Part shown: positions 1-14,000 of the stretch, in pieces
How the letters are laid out: every line of letters begins with the position of its first letter
How positions within the stretch are numbered: the first letter of the stretch is position 1
Assembly: GCA_012295275.1 (NCBI GenBank)
Contig: CM022672.1
Span: forward strand, 35,740,414-35,804,413
From: Chrysomallon squamiferum
Lineage: Eukaryota; Mollusca; Gastropoda; Neomphalida; Peltospiridae
Length of the DNA: 64,000 bases
Direction: 5' to 3'
The notes under the pieces: generated by a model
Seen by the model: only the letters and a program-made list of their open reading frames with translations
What the model was told of the DNA's origin: nothing
The model's database searches: none
Program-made: the position numbers and the translations under genes

Positions 1-153
1 CACTAGTATCACTATCTTGTTCTATCAACAAAAAAAAAAAAAATGGGTCCACGACAGGAAGAAAGCAAATGAACCCTGTTGACAGAAAATAAATAGGAGG
101 TTCTGCCAGTGTTAACATTCATATTGTTGTTAAAAACATTGAGAATAACTTAC

Positions 154-225
154 CTGTCAACAGCACCAGATTCATCTGTGACACTTTCAAACAGAGGTCT
201 CGACTTTTCATCTTCCTTCTCCAGC
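154..225 (-). CDS. CEP350: CEP350 exon 21 (last exon in window)
   Basis: 72 bp (acceptor atttcag|GCTGG, donor GTTGACAG|gtaagtt), phase 2 at both ends. It encodes LEKEDEKSRPLFESVTDESG then AVD. The frame stays open across the donor, so the gene continues below base 1, where bases 1-153 are intron. Confidence 0.82.
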
Positions 226-284
226 CTGAAATCCAATTTATTATTTCATATTTTATAAAATAAGAAAATGAGTACTTCTATATG

Positions 285-361
<77 letters not shown>

Positions 362-1506
362 TGTACTTTTGTACATGTTAGACAGAGACAATGTTGTGGA
401 TATAACTAATGAAATTAGAAAAACAATCATCATAAAAAAAGAAAAGAAAAATCATCACTGAAAAAGAAAGTAAATTAATAAATCTCAAACGCTGTTATCA
501 AATAATTGAAATAAATGACACTGACCGACTGGTTCTAGCTTGGAACTTCTCACTCTGCCTCACTCCTGTCATCTGTTCTGACCACATCAAACCCTCGCCA
601 GCTTTGTGAACTGCTGTCCTGCTTGGTGCAGCATCTCCCACTGCAACATCAGACTCTTCAGTCACTGACGTCCAAGTCTTGTATTTTGTGTGAACAGACA
701 CACTTCCAGCAGCTGGCAGCACGTTGTTAGTTTGAAACAACGCTGCAGGTTGCAGAGGCTTTGGTGTCAAGTTTGTTGTCACTGTAGACGTGACTGGCTC
801 TTTTGATTCAAAGTGCGGAGACGAACTTGTGACAGATTTTCTTTCTGATTCTGTTGAGCTGGATGATTTTATCTGAACATTTTCTGTGTGAAAAAGATGA
901 GATAATTTTAATAAGAAAATAGCAAAAATAATAGTATAATAATAAATTTAATGACAAATAACAATAAGAACACTAATAATAATACTACTACTAATAATAA
1001 TAAAAATAATAAAACAACAGCAATGATATTAACAATCAAATAATAATGATATTAATAATAGTAACATGAGGAATTATAATTAGACAATTAATATTTATAA
1101 AGAAATATATCATTTACATATGCACTTTTCCAAAAGCACAAAATAACATTTATTTACTAGTATCAAATTCTGAAATAACAAATTAAAAAGATACAGAATA
1201 GATATCAGAATGTTTTCACAGTTCAATGATTGAGTGACAAAAGTTATTGATATTATTAACCTTTGCCCAGCTGTTTCATTTTGCGGTTGAAGACGTTGAG
1301 AACACTGTAGTGGTCTGCTGTGGGTTTGTCAAACGCTGGTACTGGTGAAGGTTTGAAAACGCAGGCTGCTGTCTGGTGTCGTCTTATACCAGACACTTTT
1401 CTGTCCTTCGTCTGCTTCGCAACCTGTCATATAAAAACTCCATTTGTTTCATTTCAACCCAAATAGCCATACTGGTTTTTTTTGCTCAGGTTTTGTTAAA
1501 CATTAA

Positions 1507-1555
<49 letters not shown>

Positions 1556-2045
1556 ACAGTATTCAAATTTTGACATGCAACTCATGACTGCCTATACAGC
1601 TACACTGGATAATCCCAAAACAATTTATGCAGTGATGTTAGTATTATATTAATTAGATGTCTCTAAAACAAGAACTGCCACAGGGTAACATAAGAAAGTG
1701 GAAGAGTAGAGAGTTAGTTTAGTGGTGGTTATGAGAGTGATTCAAATAAGCTTAGTTTTGACTAATGTTTGTCATACTATAGCTATGAGTTGTAGCAAAA
1801 TCTGTGACTTTAATGAAAACTTGATTAAAATTATGTGCCAAAGATTTTGTTTCAAAATTGTTATGAACGAGAACTAGCCTAAAATTCACATTTTAATAAA
1901 TATATAAATAAACATACATATAAAAAACAAACAAAGAATTAAATGAATGAATAAATGTAACTAAACAATAAAAAAGAAGAAAACAACAAATAAAAATAAA
2001 TAATTAAATAAATGACAAAACACTAAAATTTAACAAATAAACAAA

Positions 2046-2076
<31 letters not shown>

Positions 2077-5000
2077 AAATAAATAAAGATATAGATAAAT
2101 AAACAAATAAATAAATACAGATATAAATAATTTAACAAACTAACAAACAAACAAACAAATAAATAAGTAAATAAATAAAGGTATAGGTAAATAAATAAAT
2201 AAATAAATGCAGATATAAACAAACAAACAAACAAATAAATGAATAAAGAAAGATATAGGAAAATAAACAAACAAACAAACCAAAATGAATAAAGAAAGAT
2301 ATAGGTAAATAAACAAATAAATAAATAAATAAATAAATAAACAAAGAAATAAACTAAGATGATGGAACTAAAGATGTATGTAAAAAGATGTAAGTAACTA
2401 AAGATGTAACTAAAGATGTAAACTAAAAATGTATGGAAAAAGATGTATGGAACTAAAGATGTAACTAAATGGAACTAAATATGTAAAAAGATGTATGTAA
2501 CTAAAGATGTATGTAACTAAAGATGTAAACTAAAGATGTAACTAAATGAACTAAAGATGTATGTAACTAAAGATGTAACTAAAGATGTAAACTAAAGATG
2601 TAAACTAAAGATGTAAGTAACTAAAGATGTATGGAACTAAAGATGTAAACTAAAGAAACTAAAAAGATGTATGGAACTAAAGATGTAACTAAAGATGTAA
2701 GAACTAAATAAAAGATGTATGTAACTAAAGATGTAAACTAAATAAAGATGTAGATGTAACTAAAGATGTATGTAACTAAAGATGTATGGAACTAAAGATG
2801 TAACTAAATGTAAAAAAGTAACTAAAAAGATGTAACTAAAGATGTATGTAACTAAAAACTAAAGATGTAAACTAAAGATGTAACTAAAGATGTAACTAAA
2901 TGAACTAAAGATGTAACTAAAGATGTATGGAACTAAAGATGTGGAACTAAATGTATGTAACTAAAGATGTATGTAACTAAAGATGTAACTAAAGATGTAA
3001 CTAAAGATGTATGTAACTAAAGATGTATGGAACTAAAGATGTATGTAACTAAAGATGTATGGAACTAAAGATGTAACTAAAGATGTATGGAACTAAATGA
3101 TGTAACTAAAGATGTATGGAACTAAAGATGTAAGTAAAGATGTATGGAACTAAAGATGTAACTAAAGATGTATGGAACTAAAGATGTAACTAAAGATGTA
3201 TGTGTAACTAAAGATGTATGGAACTAAAGATGTAACTAAAGATGTAACTAAAGATGTAAGATGTATGGAACTAAAGATGTAACTAAAGATGTAACTAAAA
3301 GATGTAACTAAAGATATGGAACTAAAGATGTATGGAACTAAAGATGTATGGAACTAAAGATGTATGTAACTAAAGATGTAAACTAAAGATGTAACTAAAC
3401 TAAAGATGATGTAACTAAATGTATGGAACTAAAGATGTAACTAAAGATGTAAACTAACTAAAGATGTAACTAAAAGATGTATGGAACTAAAGATGTAACT
3501 AAACTAAAGATGTATGGAACTAAAGATGTATGGAACTAAAGATATGTAACTAAAGATGTATGGAACTAAAAAGATGTAACTAAAGATGTGGAACTAAAGA
3601 TGTAAAAAGATGTAAACTAAAGATGTATGGAACTAAAGATAAAAGATGTATGGAACTAAAGATGTAAACTAAAAGATGTATGGAACTAAATGTATGTAAA
3701 GATGTATGGAACTAAAGATGTATGGAACTAAATATGTAACTAAAGATGTATGGAACTAAAGATGTAACTAAAGATGTATGGAACTAAAGATGTAACTAAA
3801 GATGTATGGAACTAAATATGTAACTAAAGATGTATGGAACTAAAGATGTAACTAAAGATGTATGGAACTAAAGATGTAACTAAAGATGTAAACTAAATAT
3901 GTAACTAAAGATGTATGGAACTAAAGATGTATGTAACTAAAGATGTAACTAAAGATGTATGGAACTAAATATGTAACTAAAGATGTATGGAACTAAAGAT
4001 GTAAACTAAAGATGTATGTAACTAAAGATGTATGGAACTAAAGATGTAACTAAAGATGTATGGAACTGTAAACTAAAGATAAACTAAATATGTAACTATG
4101 TAACTAAATGATGTGTATGGAACTAAATGTGGAACTAAAGATGTATGGAAAAAGATGTATGGAACTAAAGATGATGTATGGAACTAAAGATGTAAGATGT
4201 ATGGAACTAAAGATGTATGTAAAGATAAAAAGATGTATGGAACTAAATATGTAACTAAAAGATGTATGGAACTAAAAGATGTATGTAACTAAAGATGTAT
4301 GGAACTAAAGATGTAAACTAAAACTATGTATGGAACTAAAGATGTAACTAAATGTATGGAACTAAAAGATGTATGGAACTAAAGATGTAACTAAAGATAT
4401 GGAAAGATGTATGGAACTAAAGATGTAACTAAAGATGTAAACTAAAGATGTAACTAAAGATGTAAAAGATGTAACTAAAGATGTATGGAACTAAGATGTA
4501 TGGAACTAAACTAAAGATGAACTAAAAGATGTATGGAACTAAATAAATGTATGTAAAGATGTATGGAACTAAAGATGTAACTAAAGATGTATGTAACTAA
4601 AGATGTAAATAAAGATGGAAGTAAAGATGTATGGAACTAAATATGTAACTAAAGATGTATGGAACTAAAGATGTATGGAACTAAAGATGTAAAGATGTAA
4701 CTAAAGATGTATGTAACTAAAGATGTATGGAACTAAAGATGTAACTAAAGATGTAAATGGAACTAAAGATGTATGGAACTAAAGATGTAAAACTAAAGAT
4801 GTAACTAAAGATGTATGGAACTAAAGATGTAACTAAAGATGTATGGAACTAAAGATGTAACTAAAGATGTAAAGATGTAACTAAAGATGTATGGAACTAA
4901 AGATGTAAACTAAAGATGTATGGAACTAAAGATGTATGGAACTAAAGATGTATGGAACTAAAAGACTAAAAGAAAGATGTATGGAACTAAAGATGTAACT

Positions 5001-8000
5001 AAAGATGTAACTAAATGTAACTAAAGATGTATGGAACTAAAGATGTAAAGATGTAAAGATGTATGAACTAAAGATGTATGGAACTAAAGATGTAACTAAA
5101 GATGTATGGAACTAAAGATGTAACTAAAGATGTATGGAACTAAAGATGTAACTAAAGATGTATGGAACTAAAGATGTATGGAACTAAAGATGTAAGTAAA
5201 GATGTATGGAACTAAATATGTAACTAAAGATGTATGTAACTAAAGATGTATGGAACTAAAGATGTAACTAAAGATGTATGTAACTAAAGATGTATGGAAC
5301 TAAAGATGTAACTAAAGATGTAAACTAAAGATGTATGGAACTAAAGATGTATGGAACTAAAGATGTAACTAAAGATGTAACTAAAGATGTAAAACTAACT
5401 AAAGATGTAACTAAAGATGTAACTAAAGATGTATGTAACTAAAGATGTAAAAGATGTAACTAAAGATGTAACTAAAGATGTATGGAACTAAAGATGTAAC
5501 TAAAGATGTATGGAACTAAAGATGTAACTAAAACTAAAGATGTATGTAACTAAAAAGATGAACTAAAACTAAAGATGTATGGAACTAAAGATGTAACTAA
5601 AGAAAGATGGAACTAAAGATGTATGGAACTAAAGATGTATGTAACTAAAGATGTATGGAACTAAATATGTAACTAAAGATGTATGGAACTAAATGTAACT
5701 AAAGATGTATGGAACTAAAGATGTATGTAACTAAATGTATGGAACTAAATGTATGTAACTAAAGATGGAACTAAAGTATGTATGGAACTAAAGATGTAAC
5801 TAAAGATGTATGGAACTAAAGATGTAAACTAAAGATGTAACTAAAGATGTAACTAAAGATGTAACTAAAGATGTAACTAAAGATGTATGGAACTAAAGAT
5901 GTAACTAAAGATGTATGGAACTAAAGATGTAACTAAAGATGTATGGAACTAAAGATGTATGTAACTAAAGATGTAACTAAAGATGTATGGAACTAAAGAT
6001 GTAACTAAAGATGTAACTAAAGGAACTAAATATGTAACTAAAGATGTATGGAACTAAAGATGTAACTAAAGATGTATGGAACTAAAGATGTAACTAAAGA
6101 AACTAAAGATGTAACTAAAGATGTATGGAACTAAAGATGCCTAAGATGTATAAAAAGATGTATGGAACTAAAGATGTAACTAAAGATGTAAGTAACTAAA
6201 GATGTAACTAAAGATGTATGGAACTAAAGATGTAACTAAAGATGTCTGGAACTAAAGATGTAACTAAAGATGTAAGTGACTAAAGATATATGTAACTAAA
6301 GATGTCTGGAACTAAAGATGTCTGGAACTAAAGATGTCTGTAACTAAAGATGTAACTAAAGATGTATGTGTAATTACTTTAGCAGGCCTGCTGTTGTCTG
6401 ACTCGCTCTCTGAGGCCTCTGTCACGGTGATGTCATCAAACGTCGATGTTTCTGACAACGATGATTCTTCAGGCTTTTCCTAAATTGAAAATTATAAACA
6501 AAATTTAAGTTACCATGACACTAATATATCGACTGAATAAAGAAAATATTTTTGTTCCATAGCTTGGTTTTTAAATAAACTGTTAAATAAGTTATCTTTT
6601 CACTGAATACAGCTTGTTTGATGTCATCTGTTTGCTAGTGTTCAAAACAAACAAAAAGGTTATCATTACTTTTTCACAGCAATTTTCTCATAAAACTGAT
6701 ATTAAAAATTAGGGTTCTTTTTTTAATTTTTGTGCACATTTTCTTTTTTACTCAATTTACTGTCAATCTAACAACGATTTTATGATTCTGTGTGCATGGG
6801 TGTGGGTGTGGTTTGTGGGCATGAGTGTTTAAAATAATTCAGCTATATTTTGATCAAACTACTGAAAACTGTTTGTCCTCAACATATTCAGAAAATATCA
6901 AAAATGGTTTCATTGTCAATGATCTAGCCAACAGCAAAGATGTTTTTTATTTATGTGTAATTTACCAAGCTGCTGCGTCTGTTGGGGTTCAAAGCCAGGT
7001 TGGAGCTGGTGTTGTTATGAAAAGCTGTTCTCATAGTGACGTGCTTGTCTAGCGGATTATTTTCCATAAACTTCACCTTCCAGTCTGTGGTTCCTGAAAG
7101 TTCACAAAAATAAGTTCAAGATAGGCTAGGAGAATAGAGAGAATGATTTATAACTAAGTACATTGAAAGAGATAAGTTCAAGATAGGCTAGGAGAATAGA
7201 GAGAATGATTTATAACTAAGTACATTGAAAGAGATAAGTTCAAGCTAGGCTAGGAAAACAGAGAGAATGATTTATAACTAAGTAAATTGAAAGAGATAAG
7301 TTCAAGCTAGGCTAGGAAAACAGAGAGAATGATTTATAACTGTAAGTACACTGAAAGAGTTAAAATGTAAGATATTTTAAAGTTAATTAAACTTGGTAAA
7401 GACCTATTTTACTTATAACAAATATAAAATATTCTAAAGTTAATTAATCTTGGTAAAAATCTATTTTACTTATAACAAATATGAAATATTTTAAAGTTAA
7501 TAGAACTTGATAAAGATCTATTTCACTTAAAACAAATATACAGCATTTTAAAATTAGATAACACTGGTAAAAAGATGTTTTTTTGTAAGATAAAGTTAGA
7601 CAAACCTGGTAGAGAGCCGCTGAATTCGTTGAAGCTTGGAGTTTGTATTCCAGTTATCCTGTCAACCTGAACTCCAGCTGATGCTGATGATTTCTGTAAA
7701 CCTGTGAAACAAACCATGTCAAGTTAACACACATTGAACAGGAGTTTTATATACTTACACAAAAATAATCTTAAGTAATAGTTTGATACATTTTTAAAGA
7801 TTAATCTTATGAAAATAATAACACAGAAATAAAAAAATAATAATGATCAAAGATTATCTCAATAGATTATCTGATGTAAGAGTTTTAAAGATTATAAAAT
7901 TACAACAGAATTAAATAAAATTAATCATCTCACGATCGGCCAGAAGTCTGCTGCGCAATGTGACGCCGATGCTTCATAAATAGCTTTTAAATCAGCCGTA

Positions 8001-11000
8001 GCGGTCGTCTGACTTGACGCGCTGGTCGTGGGGTCTCGCTGCAGCGACTGCTTGTATTTGGAAAACACTGAGAGAACACCGTCAACATCGATGTCCAGTT
8101 TCTTTCCTTGAACAGTAACTTTCTTAGTCAGCAGCTCATTCTTCATCTGCCTTTCTTCTACCTTTTCTTCCCTAAAACAAAGAAACATGTAAATCTCATC
8201 AAAAACTAGAATATGTAAGTTTTCTAGTTTCAGTGATGATCTGAATAGCCTAAAAAAACATTGATTTATTATTGTGATATCTAACAGATGTGATATGATC
8301 TAATAGATGTATTTCAAAGTAATTCTTTGTTATCAAGTTTAAATAATAATGTGTATATTTACCTATAAACATGTGATATTTTTATCTTTTTTAAAATTTG
8401 TGGTGGAAAAGCATAGAAAATCTAAAGAGATCAAAGTGACTGTTCCTAATGTAAAATTAACAAAATTATTTAAATGGATGCTTTCTGATCAGTGTAAAGA
8501 TAAAACATCATTTTCTAACTATGTTTCTCACAAAGGTTGATATCTAGTGTAGTTTAAACTCTGTGTAGTACTTTTAATCATGGTAATGTAAAATGTGTCT
8601 GTGTGACATTAAGTGTTGTCAACTTGTCTACAACTGTTTTTAAGAGTATTATGCAATCAGTCTAAATAGATTTTTAACCACCATGTTGATTAAACTGTTT
8701 TAACCACATGTAGATTACTGTGTTGATTATGAAGTATTTTAGACACCAAACTGTTTTTAATTCACTATATAGAATGATCTGTTTTAACTGGTTTGTTAAA
8801 CTATTTTTAACCACCATGTTGACTAAACTGTAACAACTGTAGATTAACTGTAGATTCAGTGTTACCTGGGTGTTGGTACTGGGGTGAGGTCGTCCTCTGT
8901 ATCACCTGTCAGGGTGGAACTCTCATCTTCAACATCCATCTGCTGAAAACTTTCTTCTTCAAGCCTGTGATACTGGCTGCCAATCTGCAACATTTACCAC
9001 TCACATTATTTTACATCTCAGTCTCACCTACATGTACAGTCTGCTCACACTAAAACACTTCCCATGTACAGTCTGTTCACACTAAAACACTTCCCATGTA
9101 GTCTGCTCACACTAAAACACATCCCATGTACAGTCTGCTCACACTAAAACACTTCCCATGTACAGTCTGCTCACACTAAAACACTTCCCATGTACAGTCT
9201 ACTCACACTAAAACATGTACAGTCTACTCACACTAAAACACTTCTCATGTACAGTCTGCTCACACTAAAACACTTCCCATGTACAGTCTGCTCACACTAA
9301 AACACTTCCCATGTACAGTCTGCTCACACTAAAACATGTACAGTCTACTCATACTAAAACACTTCTCATGTACAGTCTGCTCACACTAAAACACTTCCCA
9401 TGTACAGTCTGCTCACACTAAAACACTTCCCATGTACAGTTTGCTCATACTAAAACACTTCCCATGTACAGTCTGCTCACACTAAAACATGTACAGTCTG
9501 CTCATACTAAAACACTTCCCATGTACAGTTTGCTCATACTAAAACACTTCCCATGTACAGTCTGCTCACACTAAAACACTTCCCATGTACAGTTTGCTCA
9601 TACTAAAACACTTCCCATGTACAGTCTGCTCACACTAAAACACTTCCCATGTACAGTTTGCTCATACTAAAACACTTCCCATGTACAGTCTGCTCACACT
9701 AAAACACTTCCCATGTACAGTCTGCTCACACTAAAACACTTCCCATGTAGTCTGCTCACACTAAAACACATCCCATGTACAGTCTGCTCACACTAAAACA
9801 CTTCCCATGTACAGTCTGCTCATACTAAAACACTTCCCATGCTAATCTCATACCAACACACAAATCTGTACAGTACTCAAAATGAATGAGTGCAAATAAT
9901 GAAAATGGATAATTACGTGTCTTACTGGTTCCTTCAGTGTAGGTCTGAACAGTAAAACATCTACTTATTACTGTTTTAACAATATGGCCATCTTTTTTCC
10001 TTACAGGCCTCCTCGGTTCTAAAACCGTTTAGAACTAAAACAGTTTATTTTTACTTACTGATGGAACTGCGTGGTCATCCTTTAATCCCTGGCTGATGTT
10101 TTTCTTGCTGGGCTCCTCAGACACTGTGTTGTGTCTGGACATCTTCTTGGGCAGCTGGCGCTGAGGGACGGTGCGAGATCGCTTTGTGAGCAAGTCAAGC
10201 TGCTCTCTGCGTTTCTGATCTGCTATCTGCTGAGCCTGTTTCGCCTCGCGCTGGCGACGGTGACGCTCGGCTTTCTGTTTGGCGATGTACTTCTTTATCT
10301 GATCGCTGTTGTCTGAGCGATGTTTGTGACACGGCTGAAGTTTCTCCGTTTCTAAAAAGTAAAAACATTAATAACAAAATTAACAGTAACAGAATTAATT
10401 GCTTCCTTTCAGTATTTTTTATATAAAATTTTTTCATCTTCTTTTAAAATCTATCACTCACACATACACACAGACACACTCACTCACTCATACACTGACA
10501 CTCACTTACACATACTGACACACACACACACTGACACTCACACACTGACGCTCACTTACACATACTGACACACACACACTGATGCTCACTTACACATACT
10601 GACACTCACTTACACATACTGACACACACACACACTGACACTCACACACTGACGCTCACACATACTGACACACACACACTGACGCTCACTTACACTCACT
10701 TACACATACTGACACACACACTGATGCTCACACTCACACACTGATGCTCACACATACTGACACACACACACTGACGCTCACTTACACTCACACATTGACG
10801 CTCACTTACACATACTGACACACACACTGATGCTCACTTACACATACTGACACACACACAGACACTCACACACCGACGCTCACTTACACACACACATTCA
10901 CATTGACGCTCACTTACACATACTGACACTCACTCTCGTATGCATACACACTGACACTCACTCTCTTATGCATACACATTGACACTCACTTATGCATACA

Positions 11001-14000
11001 CATTGACACTCACTCTCGTATGCATACATACTGACACTCACTCTCGTATGCATACACACTGACACTCACACATTCACACTGACACTCACTCTCTTATGCA
11101 TACACATTGACACTCACTTATGCATACACATTGACACTCACTCACTGACATTTACACACAGAGAAACACAGATTGCAAAACTATCTGACAGAAACACAAA
11201 ATATCAAAAAATCTTTCTCTCCAACTATTTTCATTTAATCTGTTTATTTAAAAAAGAATCTTTCTCAATCTACAAAGTCAAAACACAAACCTGACTGTCT
11301 GGGAGCTTTTCTTTTTACTGAAAGTCTTTTCTTCTCCTGCTTCTTATACTCTTCTGATTCTAAAAAAAATATAATGGAAACAGTATTATAAAATGTTAAT
11401 CATTATGTTACAACCACATTTAATTCACGTCTATTTAAAATAATGTATCGAGGTAAATGGGCATTCAACAAAATTCCTTTAGCTTCGTTTTTGAGTTTAA
11501 AATAACAATACGATTTGTTTCACAAGAAAAGATAAAACTGTTTTTGTTTAACATTTAACTAACCTAAAATAAAATAAATTTTGACAAATATAAGTAGGCA
11601 AACATGTACATTCTGTACAGCTTGTGTGTATGTATAAGTGTGAGTGTGAGTGTATTTTCAAAATTATGATAAAAAATATATATAAAACTTGGAACTAAAT
11701 AAAACACTACAAACAGAAAGTAAATACAAGAACAAAACAATCAGACCGTAAGACACATTTGATGAGAAACTAAACAAAGTAAACAGTATATATAATCAGT
11801 ACACAAACAAACATATAAATAAAAACAGTGAAACTGGTGAAACAAAACTAAACAAAACTCCCTAAAAAACAAAAACAAAACAAAAAAACAACAACCTGGA
11901 ACCCCAAGAAAAAAAAAAAAAAAAAAAACAATTTACAATTTTAAAACATCATACTCTTTTCATGATCTGCTTGTTCTTCTTCTTGTAACTGCATGTCTTG
12001 TAATACTTTTCTGCTCTCCTCAGAAATGTTTTTTATTTCACCAGGACTAAAACCGAACCCAGCAGACTCAGTCTGAGCATCTTCTCCATTTTCTTTTTCT
12101 TCTGAAAACACAGAAATCAGATTTACTGGTTTACCAAAAATAGAAATTATTTGTTTTATAAAACTTGTGAAATGAAATACTGGAAAAAACATATTTGAAA
12201 CGATATATAAAAATATTTCTTATCACATTTCAGCAGCAAATGAAGAAAATATTGTGTTTGTGGCAGACAACATATACAGTAACCATTTGAAAATTCAATC
12301 TTTGATTGTGTAAATTCTTTGATCTTCTGAAACTGAAAATCTGGTTCCAGCTGAATTTCAGTATAAGCTAGTAACAAAAACCTTTGAACATTCAAATGTT
12401 GATTACTGAAAAATATATATTTCTGCAAGTCTTTTTAACCTAATACATAATTGCAGACAGTCTTCAAAGACTCCTATAATGAACTGTCAAAGTTCACTGA
12501 TTTGTTTTGTTTTTGCTTCAAACGAGTGTATTGTGTGAAACATGTATTGTGTCAAACATTCTGTACTGTGTCAAACATTCTGTATTGTGTCAAACATTCT
12601 GTGCTGTGTGAAACATTCTGTACTGTGTGAAACATTCTGTACTGTGTGAAACATTCTGTATTGTGTAAAACATTCCGTGCTGTGTGAAACATTCCGTATT
12701 GTGTAAAACATTCCGTATTGTGTCAAACATTCTGTATTGTGTCAAACATTCTGTAATGTGTAAAACATTCCGTGCTGTGTGAAACATTCTGTATTGTGTC
12801 AAACATTCTGTATTGTGTCAAACATTCTGTATTATGTCAAACATTCTGTAATGTGTCAAACATTCCGTGCTGTGTGAAACATTCCGTGCTGTGTGAAACA
12901 TTCTGTAATGTGTAAAACATTCCGTATTGTGTGAAACATTCTGTATTGTGTGAAACATTCTGTATGTGTCAAACATTCTGTATTGTGTCAAACATTCTGT
13001 ATTGTGTCAAACATTCTGCATTGTGTCAAACATTCTGCAATGTGTCAAACATTCTGCATTGTGTCAAACATTCTGTATTGTGTCAAACATTCTGTATGTG
13101 TGAAACATTCACCTCCACAGCTAGTTTTTTAATGAAAAATTTTGAAAAATCATTGTTATTTACATTTTATTTGCTCTCAGAATTTTAAAAAGATTAAGAA
13201 AAAGCCATATAAAATAATAAATAAATTAAACTATTAAACCGATATTTGTTTAAATCTTTCTTTATATTAAAAAAATTGGTGAACAGAGAAAATAGAAAAT
13301 TAATAAATAAAAATATCCTTATACCTTTATCTAAATCTTTCTTTATTGCTTCAGATCGTCGAGATTTGGTTTTTGCTGGTCCAAGTTTCTGACGAACCAG
13401 CTCTTGTCCAACCCTCCAAGACGATGTTGTGATGATATCTGGAAAACAAAAACACGAACTGTTCACACTTTGTTAATTCACTTTGTTACTCAAAAACAAA
13501 CAAATGAGAAATATAGTTTATTTCCTTACTGTAGGGCAGAAATGGAAAACTTTGATAAATTAAAAACTGCAGTAAATACCAAGAAATGTCAAATGTGTTG
13601 TTTATTCAATCTGTTATTTACTTAGTTAACAAAAATAAAACAAAAAAATAAAAAATAAATAAATAAATAAATAAATAAATAAAAGGATAAATCCTAATTG
13701 ATTTCCTTATTGTATGGCAAAATTGGAAAATGCTTGACAATTCTTGATAAACTGAAGAACAAATTTAAGTTTATTGTGAAGAACATCTGGTGTCTGGTTA
13801 GGAGGAAAGTATCTGTTGTAAACAGTGTGTGTAATCAATGTGTGTAAACAGTTGTAAACAGTGTGTAATCAGTGTGTATAAACAGTGTGTAAAACAGTGT
13901 GTAATCAGTGTGTGTAAACAGTGTGTGTAAACAGTGTATAATCAGTGTGTATAAAAACAGTGTGTGTAAACAGTGTGTAAACAGTGTGTAATCAGTGTAT

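Noticed and set aside
2004-2344. Hydrophobic F/Y/L/I minus-strand open frames as membrane proteins
   Set aside because: They are translations of AAAT/AAAC repeats.
9031-9842. CRISPR-like array of 33-bp repeats
   Set aside because: Units abut directly with no unique spacers, and it sits in an animal intron.
12590-13188. Cysteine- and methionine-rich repeat ORFs as secreted repeat proteins
   Set aside because: They are rotated readings of a 19-bp intronic minisatellite, open in several frames and on both strands.
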